Assembly: GCF_007859735.1 (NCBI RefSeq)
Contig: NZ_SIHI01000031.1
Coordinates: forward strand, 1-39,967
Direction of reading: 5' to 3'
Source: Thalassoglobus neptunius
GTDB lineage: Bacteria; Planctomycetota; Planctomycetia; Planctomycetales; Planctomycetaceae
Length of the DNA: 39,967 nucleotides
Notes under the pieces: generated by a model
Told to the model about the DNA's origin: nothing
Database searches by the model: none
The model's input: only the letters and a program-made list of their open reading frames with translations
Part shown: piece after piece, positions 1-9,689 of the stretch
Layout: each line of letters starts with the position of its first letter
How positions within the stretch are numbered: position 1 is the stretch's first letter
Position numbers and translations under genes: made by a program

Positions 1-1
1 A

Positions 2-103
2 TCGAGCGAACCCATGATCTATGTGGCTTCCATTGGTCGCATGCTCCGCCGCTTAGCTCCTTCACCCAACCAAGCTCCGTTCAAATACCGACTTACAGCA
101 TGA
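2..103 (+). pseudogene. Possible transposase C-terminal tail entering from the left edge
   Basis: An open frame enters from the window edge and ends at TGA 101-103. Its last 33 residues include the stretch MIYVASIGRMLRRLAP, which resembles the helical, arginine-rich end of IS5-type transposases. No catalytic part is visible inside the window, so the family call is a guess from a short tail. From 104 to 223 I see nothing recognisable; the next gene ends at 224 on the other strand. Confidence 0.25.
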
Positions 104-223
104 AGAGGATTCCGGATAGGCTCTTAGAGGCTCTTAAACTCACATCCTGTAGGAAACCGCTTCAAGATCATCGCCTGTCGGTCCTGAAGTGCGTAGAAGC
201 TTCAGACTCACGCAAGCGACGCT

Positions 224-1783
224 TTACTCCGCGTTGCGTTGTTCGAGAGCTTCTCGGAGACTGGCTGCTGCTTTTCTGAGTTTGATGAGAGACTCTTCGG
301 TCACGCGAACAGCTTCCTCTGCTTCGAGAACAGCTTGAAGGAGGGCGTCTTCAGAAGTGGCTGGAGGCGCCTCTTCTTTTGGAAGGATCGATTCATCGCG
401 TGTCGCGCGTGATCTCTGTGGCCAGGGAATTTCAATGCGGGCCAATGCTTGGGCCACTGGCAAAGTTAATGGGTCTCCGTGAGTTCCGGATTGGGTGTTG
501 AAAGGATGAATGCGGCCACTAACATCGGCAACCAGCAGTTCGGTTCCGGTTGGATCGAAGACGAGCTTCGTCACTTCGTCGGCCGTCGAGAATTCGTGGA
601 TGACCTGACCTTCCGGTGAGACGATGGTCACTTCTTTGTTTCGACTTCCTAAAGCGATTTGCCCGGATGAATGCCATGCTGCTGCACGCAGAGCACCTTT
701 GTTGAAGTCCCAGACAGCTTCCGATTCTCCTGTGTGGAGGTTCCAGATGCGGGCTGTTCCATCTTCTCCAATGGACAGCAGCTGATCCGAATTGGGTGAC
801 CAGACGAGTTCGGGAACAGCGCCGGTGTGACCACGCAGGTTCCAAAATTCCTTGCCTTCGTGGGTGCTCCAGATCCGAATCCCACCGAACCGATCACTTC
901 CCGCAACAAGAAGTCCGTCCGGACTGAAACTCACAGACAACACCCAATCCGTTTGTCCGGTGAGTGTCGAGACAACTTCTTGTCGGGCGACGTCGAAGAT
1001 TCGAATGGATCGCCATGGTCCTCCCCATGCAAGATATTTCCGGTCAGGAGTCGCGTCAGCACTGAGGACGGATTCGTACTCTTCGGGAGTTTCGATCAGC
1101 CGCTTGCCACTGGAGACTTCGAACACAATCACTTTCCCAGAGTCGCCACCGAGTCCACCACCAGCGATGAGCCATTCACCGTCACTGGAGAACCGCAGCG
1201 AAAAGACTTCCCCTTCCGGAAACGGGAAAGCGTGAAGTGGTGCATGTGACTTGGCATCAAGGATGACGATTTCCTTCAATCCTGAAACCGCAATCCGTTC
1301 TCCCTTGGGATCCATAGCCATTGCAGTGATCGCAGTGAGTTGTGTCAGTGGAGTCACCGTTGTGATCGCAGCGTTCTGCGCTCCGTTGGACCGAGCCAAT
1401 GTTGGCTCTCCGCCCGGTTTGGAAATGAGTCCACCCGCGATCCAGTCGTGTAACAACTTGATCTCACCAGATGGGATCTTCGGTTTTCCCGGGGGCATCG
1501 TCGGTTCTTCCAAGTGAGCGACGACTGTATACAGGAGGCTGTTTTCAGGCTCACCAGCAACGACGACTGGACCCGAGTCCGAACCTGCCTGGAGTCCGGA
1601 AAGTGTCGACAGATCCAGTCCGGCTCTTGGTTGGTTACGAGAGTGACATGACGCACATCGTTTCCGAATCACTGGCCTGAGTTGATCATAAGTGACGACA
1701 TCATCCGTTGACTGAGCGAGTGATGACGTCGCCAGGCTGGTCAACCAAAGAATAATCAGAGCAGACAGACGACGTTTACTCAC
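224..1783 (-). CDS. Exported cytochrome-c-like (PSCyt1) / WD40-repeat protein
   Basis: A 519-residue exported protein. An N-terminal signal peptide (MSKRRLSALIILWLTSLA...) is followed by a planctomycete-type cytochrome c domain with heme motif CASCH at about residues 43-47 and a downstream MPP likely to hold the axial Met. WD40 blades follow from about residue 140 to 440 (repeated GxxDGxxRIW-type endings such as SVGEDGTARIW-like strands), and a Glu/Arg-rich coiled coil closes the protein. I chose the GTG at 1783 because AGGAG lies 6 nt upstream and the signal peptide starts cleanly there; an ATG at 1804 would add seven residues and put that ribosome site inside the gene. It is the last gene of a four-gene minus-strand run. 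Family members are thought to sit in the periplasm with DUF1549/DUF1501 proteins; the electron-transfer role is inferred only from the heme motif. Confidence 0.88.
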   Translation of the reverse strand: MSKRRLSALIILWLTSLATSSLAQSTDDVVTYDQLRPVIRKRCASCHSRNQPRAGLDLSTLSGLQAGSDSGPVVVAGEPENSLLYTVVAHLEEPTMPPGKPKIPSGEIKLLHDWIAGGLISKPGGEPTLARSNGAQNAAITTVTPLTQLTAITAMAMDPKGERIAVSGLKEIVILDAKSHAPLHAFPFPEGEVFSLRFSSDGEWLIAGGGLGGDSGKVIVFEVSSGKRLIETPEEYESVLSADATPDRKYLAWGGPWRSIRIFDVARQEVVSTLTGQTDWVLSVSFSPDGLLVAGSDRFGGIRIWSTHEGKEFWNLRGHTGAVPELVWSPNSDQLLSIGEDGTARIWNLHTGESEAVWDFNKGALRAAAWHSSGQIALGSRNKEVTIVSPEGQVIHEFSTADEVTKLVFDPTGTELLVADVSGRIHPFNTQSGTHGDPLTLPVAQALARIEIPWPQRSRATRDESILPKEEAPPATSEDALLQAVLEAEEAVRVTEESLIKLRKAAASLREALEQRNAE

Positions 1784-1863
1784 TTCAAACTCCTGATATG
1801 ACATGTCTGGATCGATTTCCAGATTCTGTTGTGATTCACTGCGAACTTCGCGAAGCGGTACGC

Positions 1864-1897
1864 AAACGGTTTCTATAAGGCTTCGTCGAAACCGTTT
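1864..1897. repeat. Perfect 10-bp inverted repeat between two exported-protein genes
   Basis: AAACGGTTTC at 1864-1873 and its exact complement GAAACCGTTT at 1888-1897 are separated by 14 nt. It sits in the 141-bp gap between the DUF1549 gene and the WD40 gene. In RNA it would form a stem-loop without a following U-run, so an mRNA processing or attenuation hairpin is as likely as a terminator. Each arm is also close to a LacI-family half-site pattern (CGCAAACG), so an operator cannot be excluded. Confidence 0.5.
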
Positions 1898-1924
1898 CGC
1901 GATGCTGTGAGTTGAATTAATGTC

Positions 1925-4363
1925 TTAGTGATTAAAGATAAACTCATTTGAGTTAAACAGTGCCCAGAGGAGGTCTTCGAGATCACCGGAGATATCCTGG
2001 CTGGTGCTGAGCTTGACGGCAATTGCCGATCGTTCGCGTTCGGTGGGACGACGCGAAAGACAGCGTTTGTAAAGTTCGTCGACGACGACCATCGCGTCTT
2101 TGTGTTCCTGAATAAGTTCCGAAACGATTTGTCCCTCCTCAATCTTTCCGGTGGTTACTTCCCCATTGAGGAGATGTAAAGCCTGAGAAAGTGTTGGAGA
2201 GGTCGAAACTTCGCAACTGCAGGGAGTTTCCCGATCTGATCTCCCGAAGGTCGTTAGGAAATAGTTAAAGCTTCTTCCATCGGCGACCTGAACTGCACGG
2301 CTCCCTGGAGGAAGGTTCGGGAACTCTTCGGTTGTGCCGGTGACTTGATTGATGCAGTCAAGAAGGACTTCCGCTCGGATTCTCCGAATTCGGCTATGCG
2401 AGAAGTGACGGTCGTCCCAGGAGTTTTCGTCGGTCTCACTCGATGAGAGTTGATAGACCCGCGATGTACAAATGTCGCGAATCAATGGCTTGATATCGAA
2501 CTCGTAAGCAGCCATTCGCTCGCCGAGTTCCTTGAGCAACTCAGGGTTGGATGGCGGATTGCTGACGCGAACGTCGTCGTAGGGCTCAATGATTCCAAGT
2601 CCAAAGAAGTGTGCCCACACAAGATTCGCGATATGACGCGAAAACGCATTGTTATCATAATTCGTGAGCCACGACGTCAAAGCTTGGCGATAATCATCGT
2701 CTGCATTCAAGGCGGCGACGTCACCTCCTAAGTACATCGGCTCGACGGGTTGACTGTGAACCGGATGAAGCATCTCGCCTTCTCCGGTGTTAAAGATGGT
2801 CAACTCGCGAGGATCGGAGGCGTTCTTATATCCGACCTGGCTGAAGAAGGCGGCGAACCCGTAGTAGTCGTCCATCGTCCAACGGTCGAATGGATGATTA
2901 TGGCACTGAGCACATTGAATCCGCATTCCAAGGAAGGCTTGAGCAACGTTTTCTGCAAGCAAGAGAGGTGATGTTTCTGTTTGGAAGTAATTGGCTTGCG
3001 GGGTTGTAAAAGTTCCTCCACTTGCCGGAAGGACATCCGCCAACACGTCTGAGATCGTCGCCCCGGATTGGATTCGTTCACGCAGCCATTGATCGTAAAT
3101 TTGAAGACCTTTCTGGCTGAGGCCGTTCGCAGTTCGTACTTGAAGAACTTCCGCCCATTTCATGACCCAGATGTCGAGAAACTCGGGTCTCTCCAGAAGT
3201 TCGTCAACCAGACGCTCTCGCTTATTCGGGCTGTCGTCTTTCAGGAAGCTGTGGAGTTCCTCCGGAGAGGGAAGCAGTCCCAACAGGTCGATATACAGTC
3301 GTCGGATGAAGGCTTCGTCGCTGGCGATTTCTGAAGGTGTCAGATGAAGGTTTTTCCAATGCGCTAATGCCAGTTCGTCGATGTAATTATTGGCGGGGAA
3401 CTCAGGGGCGTGATAGTCGAGTTCAGGTCGAACAATGAGGCTGGTTCCCGAAGTGAACGCGTCGTACCGAGCGAGGATAAAAGCCGTTCCCGGTCCGGTG
3501 CTCGTAACGAGTCCGCGATCGGTGACAACCGCCGACCGCTCGTTATTGCTGAGAAAGACAGTCATATCCGTGACGTCGCGTACGCTTCCGTCACTGAAGT
3601 GGGCGACAACGGTCAGTAGCTGATCCGAATTCGCTTCATTGAAGATGGCGGCTTCAGGATAGACTTCAATTCCAACCGGGACAGGTGTCTCTGCCGGATC
3701 GGGTTTCGCTCCGGATTGAATCCAGTCGGTGAGAATACGGTACTCGCGGCTTTCTTCATCGAAGAGCTGTCCTCCCGTATGAGGAACCATTCCGATGGCT
3801 TTATTGACAAGCAAACAGTCTTTCGGGGACGCAAGGTTAATACGACGACCGGCAAACTCCCGCGTGATGCGGTGGTAGTCACCATCGGGGTCGTAACCGT
3901 AGAGGCTGAGTTGAAAACCGTCTTTTCCGGATGCTTGCCCATGGCACTTTCCAGCATTACATCCAGAACGGGTCAGGACCGGTAGAACATCATTGCGAAA
4001 CGTCAAAGCCGGAGAGTCGTCGGCATTTTGAACTTCCACCTGGATGCTTTGAATGAGCCCTTCGTGCGAGACGACCACCTCTGTGGTGCCATCAGCGATC
4101 GGGGTCATAATGCCATCGAGGAGCCTCACGATCTCGGATTCCTGGGGGGAAATCGAGGCACTCAGTGAAACATCTTCTGAATGCCCATCGGGGTAACTCT
4201 TAACGATCACGATCGATTGAGAGGCCCGTTTGGACGTGAGTTTCACCGCGGGTGGATAAACAGACAGGATCGGTTGGGAACTCGTTTCAAAAGAATAAAC
4301 ACTCTGAGGGATGATAAGCTGGCACGTGAGTGCAACAGCCACCATTAATAGTGACGACTTCAT
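1925..4363 (-). CDS. Exported DUF1549/DUF1553 protein with cytochrome-like N-terminus
   Basis: 812 residues. After a signal peptide (1-24) comes an Ig-like BIG_2-type domain (about 30-115), then a cysteine motif CNAGKCH (residues 135-141), a C-x4-CH variant typical of this family. A second Ig-like stretch precedes DUF1549, which includes the conserved LYIDLLGLLPSPEE region. CAQCHNHPFDRW in the middle is a standard CxxCH motif. DUF1553 fills the C-terminus and ends in NEFIFNH, close to the usual family ending. The start is an ATG with AAGGGA 9 nt upstream. The PPC-repeat gene begins upstream with a 42-bp gap, so co-transcription is likely. The family is abundant in planctomycetes; its function is not established. 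No LamG domain is present, unlike the largest members. Confidence 0.92.
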   Translation of the reverse strand: MKSSLLMVAVALTCQLIIPQSVYSFETSSQPILSVYPPAVKLTSKRASQSIVIVKSYPDGHSEDVSLSASISPQESEIVRLLDGIMTPIADGTTEVVVSHEGLIQSIQVEVQNADDSPALTFRNDVLPVLTRSGCNAGKCHGQASGKDGFQLSLYGYDPDGDYHRITREFAGRRINLASPKDCLLVNKAIGMVPHTGGQLFDEESREYRILTDWIQSGAKPDPAETPVPVGIEVYPEAAIFNEANSDQLLTVVAHFSDGSVRDVTDMTVFLSNNERSAVVTDRGLVTSTGPGTAFILARYDAFTSGTSLIVRPELDYHAPEFPANNYIDELALAHWKNLHLTPSEIASDEAFIRRLYIDLLGLLPSPEELHSFLKDDSPNKRERLVDELLERPEFLDIWVMKWAEVLQVRTANGLSQKGLQIYDQWLRERIQSGATISDVLADVLPASGGTFTTPQANYFQTETSPLLLAENVAQAFLGMRIQCAQCHNHPFDRWTMDDYYGFAAFFSQVGYKNASDPRELTIFNTGEGEMLHPVHSQPVEPMYLGGDVAALNADDDYRQALTSWLTNYDNNAFSRHIANLVWAHFFGLGIIEPYDDVRVSNPPSNPELLKELGERMAAYEFDIKPLIRDICTSRVYQLSSSETDENSWDDRHFSHSRIRRIRAEVLLDCINQVTGTTEEFPNLPPGSRAVQVADGRSFNYFLTTFGRSDRETPCSCEVSTSPTLSQALHLLNGEVTTGKIEEGQIVSELIQEHKDAMVVVDELYKRCLSRRPTERERSAIAVKLSTSQDISGDLEDLLWALFNSNEFIFNH

Positions 4364-4405
4364 GGAATGCGGTCCCTTTAAGCATTCAGGGGAATTTATA
4401 CAGAT

Positions 4406-6907
4406 CTATTTCGTAGATGTTGAATCAGGGTGTTCTTCTGTGTTTGCTTCCAGAGGCTCTTCAGAAGTGGTCTGAATCGTCCTCAGGATTTCAAGTGGTG
4501 TGAGGGGACGACCCGTCTCGTCCATTTGAAAATCGTCGCGGTTGACAATCTTAACGCTTCCACCACGACCAATTCTGTAAGTGACTTGATGGTCATTCCA
4601 TGGACTGGAAATCTCGCAGTGCAGGCCTTCGAAGAGACCTAATGGGGCGTTGTCAGCGAATTGCACTTCAAAGGTCACTTTGTCGGCATCGCTTGCAAGT
4701 TCCACAGGTTCGGCGGAGACACGGGATGGTAAGCCGGAAAGTGTCGCGATGCAGGAAGTCGGCATTTCGCCGGAAACCGTGAGTGGAATCGTCAAGTTGA
4801 CTGCAGTTCCAGGTGTTGCGAAGAGTTGACCAAGTTCGGCAGAGATCGGGGACTCAATCACCTGAAAAGGGAGGATTTGAGTCGATACCGAATGGCTGCC
4901 CGATGCAGGTCCCTGTCGATTGTACGAAGAGCGACCGGTCGAAGCTGCGGTTTGATCTGTCTCTTCCGTGGGATCCCCTGCCTTTCCTTCGGCAACAATC
5001 GGCCAGGTTCCAGTTTTAACTTGGCGGTGGGAGCGAAGCTCAAATCGACCAATTGATTCGTTCGACGGAATCGTAATTTTCTCCGGACCATCAACCCAGG
5101 TTGGAAGGAACGGGATTGAGACTTCAATTGGATCGTGAAATCCTTCGTCGCGATCAACATGGACCAGCAGTTCGATCGATCCGTCGCGAGGAAGGCCAGT
5201 TGGTGGTTCTAAGAAGTTAATCTTAAATGGAACCGATTGAGTGACCGCAAGTGCGAGTCGATCTACTTCGACCCCTTGGAAAAGCCGATCCGCTGTGCCA
5301 CTGACAAGATCGACCGGTTGTCGATACCCACCCAGAATCGTTGGTCCGTTATGTGCGCTGCGTGCCACAACAGGTAACAGTGATCCCCCGATCGAAGCAT
5401 CTTCGCTTGCGGTGAAGATGACCGGCATCAAGTATTCATCTTCGTCAATCTCTTCAGCGTCCACTCCCACTCCGCCTGGGAGTGAAGGAAACTCGACCGA
5501 TGAATTGCCAGACCAGCGGTTTCTTCGGACTCCGAAAAATCCGACGGAGCGATTCCCTTGAGGTACAGAAATTGTCTGCCCGTCTTGTGTCTGCCTCGCC
5601 CGTTTCGCAAGAAATGTTTCCAGTGAGGGTTCGATATAGTCCGCTTCAACTCGATAGATGAAGCGTTCCCCCCCTGCCCGTTGCTTATCGATGACTTTCA
5701 GGAAATAGACTCCATCCTGTGGACAGTTCCAAACGAGCCCGCTGTCCAATCCGTGCCGATCGTCATTGGAGGTGACCAAAGAGCCATCGTTTCTGTGAAT
5801 GCTGATGACCGTGTCGACAGGAGATCCAATTCGCATCGCGTACACTGCAAACTCGATCATGTCCCCTTTTTGACAACGGAAGCTAAAGAAGTCTTCGTCG
5901 CCCGATTCGGAAATCGTTCCGTTAAACGCAATCGGAAGATTGGGAGCATTCGAGCCGTCGTCAATCGTTTGATTTGGCTCAGCTTCCAGAACGTTTCCAA
6001 ATGGTGACACTCGAAACGGAATCGGCGTTGGAGGACGTTTTCCATTGGATTCCGGGAAGAAGGAATAGGTTCCAGTGGTCGAGACTGTGAGGCTCTGCTT
6101 CCAGCTTGCGGTTGCGTCCCCTTTAACTTCCACATCGATGGATTGATTGACGGGGCCGCCAGGCGGATAGACGTAGTCCGGTCGCGGGAAATCTCCAACG
6201 TGTAGCACGTACCGGGTGTTCTCGTCTCCATCCGATCCAGAAGTATCGACGGTAATCACGTACTCGCCATCAAGTGGAGCAAGCATCGAGAAATAAGGAT
6301 CTTGGCGAGCGAGGTTGGTGTCATCGGCACTTGTTACAAGCGATCCATCCGGGCCAGTGACGTGTAATCTGGAGTCCGTTAAATTCATCGCGAGACGAAT
6401 TCCTTCGACTTCAGCTGCTAACCGATCCCCTTTTTTAAGAGTGACTCGATAGCGGTCAACGTCTCCCGATTCAAGCACACCAAGAATTGACACGCCGATC
6501 GGAATTGGCTGCGCGGCACCCGCGTCGTTGTTCGGTTCAACCTCTTCGATTGAGTCTGATGAGAGAACACGAAGCACTCGCAAGTCCGAAAAACCGTCTT
6601 CATTCCGCAACCGATACGGGTGATTTCCCAGCGGACAGTCAGCCGCTGCTTCAACTGTCGCGACGAATTGCTCTTCGTTTTCCGAGTCAGGCTGAACGTC
6701 GTGACAGACGAGCCCTTCTCTGTAAAAGTGAACTTCCGACACCTTCTCAAGTTCGGAACCTTGCAGGCGAAGCTCGAAACGGCTTCCCTGTTTCCCCACA
6801 CCGGGAAGGGCTTTTTCTACTTTCGGAGGAGCAGATAAAGCGGTTGCACTTAAAACGAAAACGCAAACTAATAGCGAGTGAGCACTGGCATGCATGTGCA
6901 CAATCAT
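4406..6907 (-). CDS. Exported protein with two PPC (pre-peptidase C-terminal) domains
   Basis: About 833 residues. A signal peptide (MHASAHSLLVCVFVLSATAL) leads into an IPT/Ig-like N-terminal domain. Two PPC-type beta-sandwich domains follow, each opening with the hallmark EPN motif: EVEPNNDAGAAQPIPIG near residue 120 and EAEPNQTIDDGSNAP near 305, with GDxDxYR/F calcium-site-like turns. The C-terminal half is beta-rich and unassigned. The start is uncertain: ATG 6907 and ATG 6895 both give the signal peptide, and a GTG at 6982 would add 25 residues. The 6907 site has a run of six G directly before it, and 6895 has the same G-run 12 nt upstream. Position between DUF1501 and DUF1549 genes is a recurring planctomycete arrangement, suggesting a shared extracellular or periplasmic assembly (inference). 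Confidence 0.85.
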   Translation of the reverse strand: MIVHMHASAHSLLVCVFVLSATALSAPPKVEKALPGVGKQGSRFELRLQGSELEKVSEVHFYREGLVCHDVQPDSENEEQFVATVEAAADCPLGNHPYRLRNEDGFSDLRVLRVLSSDSIEEVEPNNDAGAAQPIPIGVSILGVLESGDVDRYRVTLKKGDRLAAEVEGIRLAMNLTDSRLHVTGPDGSLVTSADDTNLARQDPYFSMLAPLDGEYVITVDTSGSDGDENTRYVLHVGDFPRPDYVYPPGGPVNQSIDVEVKGDATASWKQSLTVSTTGTYSFFPESNGKRPPTPIPFRVSPFGNVLEAEPNQTIDDGSNAPNLPIAFNGTISESGDEDFFSFRCQKGDMIEFAVYAMRIGSPVDTVISIHRNDGSLVTSNDDRHGLDSGLVWNCPQDGVYFLKVIDKQRAGGERFIYRVEADYIEPSLETFLAKRARQTQDGQTISVPQGNRSVGFFGVRRNRWSGNSSVEFPSLPGGVGVDAEEIDEDEYLMPVIFTASEDASIGGSLLPVVARSAHNGPTILGGYRQPVDLVSGTADRLFQGVEVDRLALAVTQSVPFKINFLEPPTGLPRDGSIELLVHVDRDEGFHDPIEVSIPFLPTWVDGPEKITIPSNESIGRFELRSHRQVKTGTWPIVAEGKAGDPTEETDQTAASTGRSSYNRQGPASGSHSVSTQILPFQVIESPISAELGQLFATPGTAVNLTIPLTVSGEMPTSCIATLSGLPSRVSAEPVELASDADKVTFEVQFADNAPLGLFEGLHCEISSPWNDHQVTYRIGRGGSVKIVNRDDFQMDETGRPLTPLEILRTIQTTSEEPLEANTEEHPDSTSTK

Positions 6908-7009
6908 CCCCCCATGAACAGTTTTGGAAGGCGTGACGGACAACTCATTCGTTGCGAATGAACCGTCATCGCCTCCCTTCACTCTGCAACGTTATGTGAA
7001 CAGCGGCGA

Positions 7010-8362
7010 TTACCCGAGAAGCCCCGGGACAACTTTTCCGTCCATAACAATTCGTTGTGGACGGTCGCCGGGTGACATCAAATAGTCTCCCCCGTCGATT
7101 CCGAGCAAGTGGTAAACGGTGTGCGTGTAATCTTCGACGGAAAGCGGTTGATCAGCTGGTTCGGCAGCGAGTCGATCAGACTCACCAAACGTTTGACCAC
7201 GTTTAATTCCACCTCCAGCCATGACTATGCTGAACACTCGCGGCCAATGGTCACGTCCACCACCAGCATTGATCTTTGGCGTGCGACCGAACTCGCTGGT
7301 CACGAGAACAAGTGTCGAATCAAGCAATCCGCGTTGATCGAGGTCTTGAATCAGGCCAGAGAAACCGCGATCGAAGTCCGGCATCGCACGCTCAATTCCT
7401 CGGTAATGGAAGGAGTGCGTATCCCAGGCACCATAGGTGACTGTAACGCAACGAACACCAGCTTCGACCAGTCGACGAGCGATCATAAATCGCGGACCGG
7501 TGGAAGTGCTTTGTCCTCCGCCGATTCCATACAACTCTTTAGTCGCTTCATCTTCCCCTTCAAGCGAGAAGGCAGCTTTCGCCTCGGGGGAAGAAAGCAT
7601 GTCGTACGCTCGTTGATAGAACGAATTCATCGTCGCGAGCGAATCATCATTCGCCTGGCGATGAAAATGGTCGTCGACAAGTTCTTTCCAGCCTTTTCGC
7701 TTGTCGAATCGTGCGTCGTCGATTCCGGGAGCCATGTTCAAGTCGCGAACTTGAAACCCTCGTCGGGCCGGATCAGCACCGAGTGCAAAGGGGCCGAATG
7801 CATTGCTGAGATAGCCACTGCCGAAATACTCACTTCCTTGAGTCGGAACACAGACATAAGGAGGCACAGCTCCTCGTTGTCCGAGTTTATTAGAAATGAC
7901 ACTTCCCAGACTTGGATAAACTAAAGCCGGACTTGGACGATAGCCGGTGAACATGCTGTGTTGTCCGCGTCCATGGTCGACATCGGAGTGTGTCATGCTG
8001 CGCACGACTGTCATTTTGTCGGCGACCTTCGCTGTGTTTGCCATATGTGAGCTGAAGCGAACACCGGGAATCGAAGTTTCGACCGTGCTAAGAATGTTTC
8101 CGCGGTATTCAACAGGCGAATCCGGTTTTGGGTCGAAGCTGTCCATGTGAGCAAATCCACCCGACAGGTAAATTTGAATCACAGACTTCGCTTTGGGTTG
8201 CTCGCCTTTGTTTTCAGCTGCCAGGCTTTGCGATTGGAGGAGTTGACCAAGTGTTAGACCGACTCCACCAGCCCAACCTGCGTAGAGAAAGTCGCGTCGT
8301 GACTGACGACCAAAATGAGACGGGTCTGCAAACCAGGTACCAGGTGCGGGACTCTTCGGCAT
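7010..8362 (-). CDS. Tat-exported DUF1501 protein
   Basis: 450 residues. The N-terminus carries a twin-arginine signal (GRQSRRDFLYAGWAGGVGL), so the folded protein should be exported by Tat. The body matches DUF1501, a family with an alkaline-phosphatase/sulfatase-like fold: SGGFAHMDSFDPKP near the start, RFMIARRLVEAGVRCVTV and SEFGRTPKINAGGGRDHW later are conserved blocks. I chose ATG 8362 because AAGGAG (complement at 8371-8376) lies 8 nt upstream; an upstream in-frame codon at 8497 would put 45 non-conserved residues before the Tat signal. It is the first gene of the minus-strand run, so the promoter should lie in 8363-8539. Catalytic activity of DUF1501 proteins is not known to me. Confidence 0.92.
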   Translation of the reverse strand: MPKSPAPGTWFADPSHFGRQSRRDFLYAGWAGGVGLTLGQLLQSQSLAAENKGEQPKAKSVIQIYLSGGFAHMDSFDPKPDSPVEYRGNILSTVETSIPGVRFSSHMANTAKVADKMTVVRSMTHSDVDHGRGQHSMFTGYRPSPALVYPSLGSVISNKLGQRGAVPPYVCVPTQGSEYFGSGYLSNAFGPFALGADPARRGFQVRDLNMAPGIDDARFDKRKGWKELVDDHFHRQANDDSLATMNSFYQRAYDMLSSPEAKAAFSLEGEDEATKELYGIGGGQSTSTGPRFMIARRLVEAGVRCVTVTYGAWDTHSFHYRGIERAMPDFDRGFSGLIQDLDQRGLLDSTLVLVTSEFGRTPKINAGGGRDHWPRVFSIVMAGGGIKRGQTFGESDRLAAEPADQPLSVEDYTHTVYHLLGIDGGDYLMSPGDRPQRIVMDGKVVPGLLG

Positions 8363-8539
8363 CAAATGGACTCCTTTTAGTTTTGTCGTCACTAAGTAAA
8401 TTGAAGAAATGGGGGCACACAATAAACGAAGAAAAAAACGCAATGAAAACGAGTGATTCGGGCGATCTATCTCATCCCGGCAATCGAATGAAAACATGCA
8501 GCGTGACTGTTATGTTCCCGAGTTGCTTTGAGAGGATCT

Positions 8540-9196
8540 TCACCGGGCTGGCAGAAACTCAACGACCAGCTTCGGTCGCTGGGCGAACTTGTCGAAGTCG
8601 GAGGTGTAGAAGTCCCAGCCGTTTCCACCTGTGTTCAGGAAGACCCAGCCGTGGTTTTCGTCTCCACTTACCCAGGCCTGAACGGTGTCGGTCACTTCAA
8701 ATGGAACATAGGAGGCACTGGCAGCGATATTCCCGAACGTGAACGACTCCTTAGCCCGCTGTGCTTCGAGATCATCAGCAGTCACACCGGAAATCATCTT
8801 GTTCCAGGTCGGGGCTTCGCCGAACGGAACGAGCATGCGGTGGAGGTGAACCGTGTTTCCCTGATCGAATGCACTCACCAGCAGCTTGGCAGAGACAACA
8901 GTTGCACCAGGCGGAATCTGGCCGGGGTTCTCTCCGATAATGCCGTCAAACCGCATCAAAACCTGACTCTCTCCGCCACCGTTATTTCCATCGCACGTTG
9001 CCTGTGGGTTGGAATTCAGGATGGTGGTGGGAGCGAGTTCCCAGATCTCAACATCAACGGTGCCGTGATAACCGTTCACTCCGAAACAAAACGAAGCAGT
9101 CTCGGAAGCCATATTGCCATCAGCATCCGTCGATCGAAACGGACCGCTGAACGCAGCAAACAAGCCAACAACAAGAACAAATGAACGAGTACTCAT
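8540..9196 (-). CDS. Secreted DNRLRE-domain (CBM96-like) protein
   Basis: 218 residues with a signal peptide (MSTRSFVLVVGLFAAFSG). The rest is one beta-rich DNRLRE-type domain: ESQVLMRFDGIIGENPGQIPPGATVVSAKL is followed by LHRMLVPFGEAPTWNK, VPFEVTDTVQAWVSGDENHGWVF and the ending KLVVEFLPAR, which are the usual conserved strands. The start at 9196 has AGGAAGGA about 12 nt upstream and begins the signal peptide; an ATG at 9232 adds 12 unlikely residues. The domain occurs in carbohydrate-binding and cell-surface proteins. This one has no attached enzyme or cell-wall anchor, so its ligand is unknown. It lies 177 bp upstream of the DUF1501 gene on the same strand and may be a separate unit. Confidence 0.8.
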   Translation of the reverse strand: MSTRSFVLVVGLFAAFSGPFRSTDADGNMASETASFCFGVNGYHGTVDVEIWELAPTTILNSNPQATCDGNNGGGESQVLMRFDGIIGENPGQIPPGATVVSAKLLVSAFDQGNTVHLHRMLVPFGEAPTWNKMISGVTADDLEAQRAKESFTFGNIAASASYVPFEVTDTVQAWVSGDENHGWVFLNTGGNGWDFYTSDFDKFAQRPKLVVEFLPAR

Positions 9197-9232
9197 AAGA
9201 ACCTGATTCCTTCCTGGAGAAGTCAGCGTCAT

Positions 9233-9689
9233 TGAAGACCCAGACCGTAGCCCGCCCGCGTTAAGATCCTTTAATCATCAAGTCAAGAATCGACAATGAA
9301 TGCTCTTCACAGAACGTGCTGTGATCAGGATGGCCAAGAACCTCGGAATTCATAAACTCTTCATTCAGCATTCAAGAGTTTCCACAAGGAGCCTTCGAGA
9401 TGAATGACGCTGACTCTCCGATTCGATTCAGAAATGATTGAATTCAACTGATCTGATCGTTCACACACTCGGAAGGAGTTCCCAAGTAAGCGAGGACATG
9501 GCACCCCTCAGTTCGATTGAGCAAAGCCATCGTGCCTTGGAGTGGAGGGCAAGTTGGGTGGTGAGGTTCGATCGCAGTCCGGAAAGTCTGTCTGTGATTG
9601 ACTCTTCCGTGGCACATTGCGAAAGTGGAAACGAGTTTCTTCGCATCTCGGCGGGCAAACTCCTGCGATCTTCAATTCAGGGAGTCATC
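9233..9689. other. Intergenic stretch without a convincing gene
   Basis: A 457-bp gap between divergently transcribed secreted-protein genes. A plus-strand reading frame runs in from 9438 in frame with the next gene, but its 84 residues have no signal peptide or family features and the strong ribosome site lies at its end. Both promoters should be here; I could not identify clear -35/-10 pairs. Confidence 0.5.
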
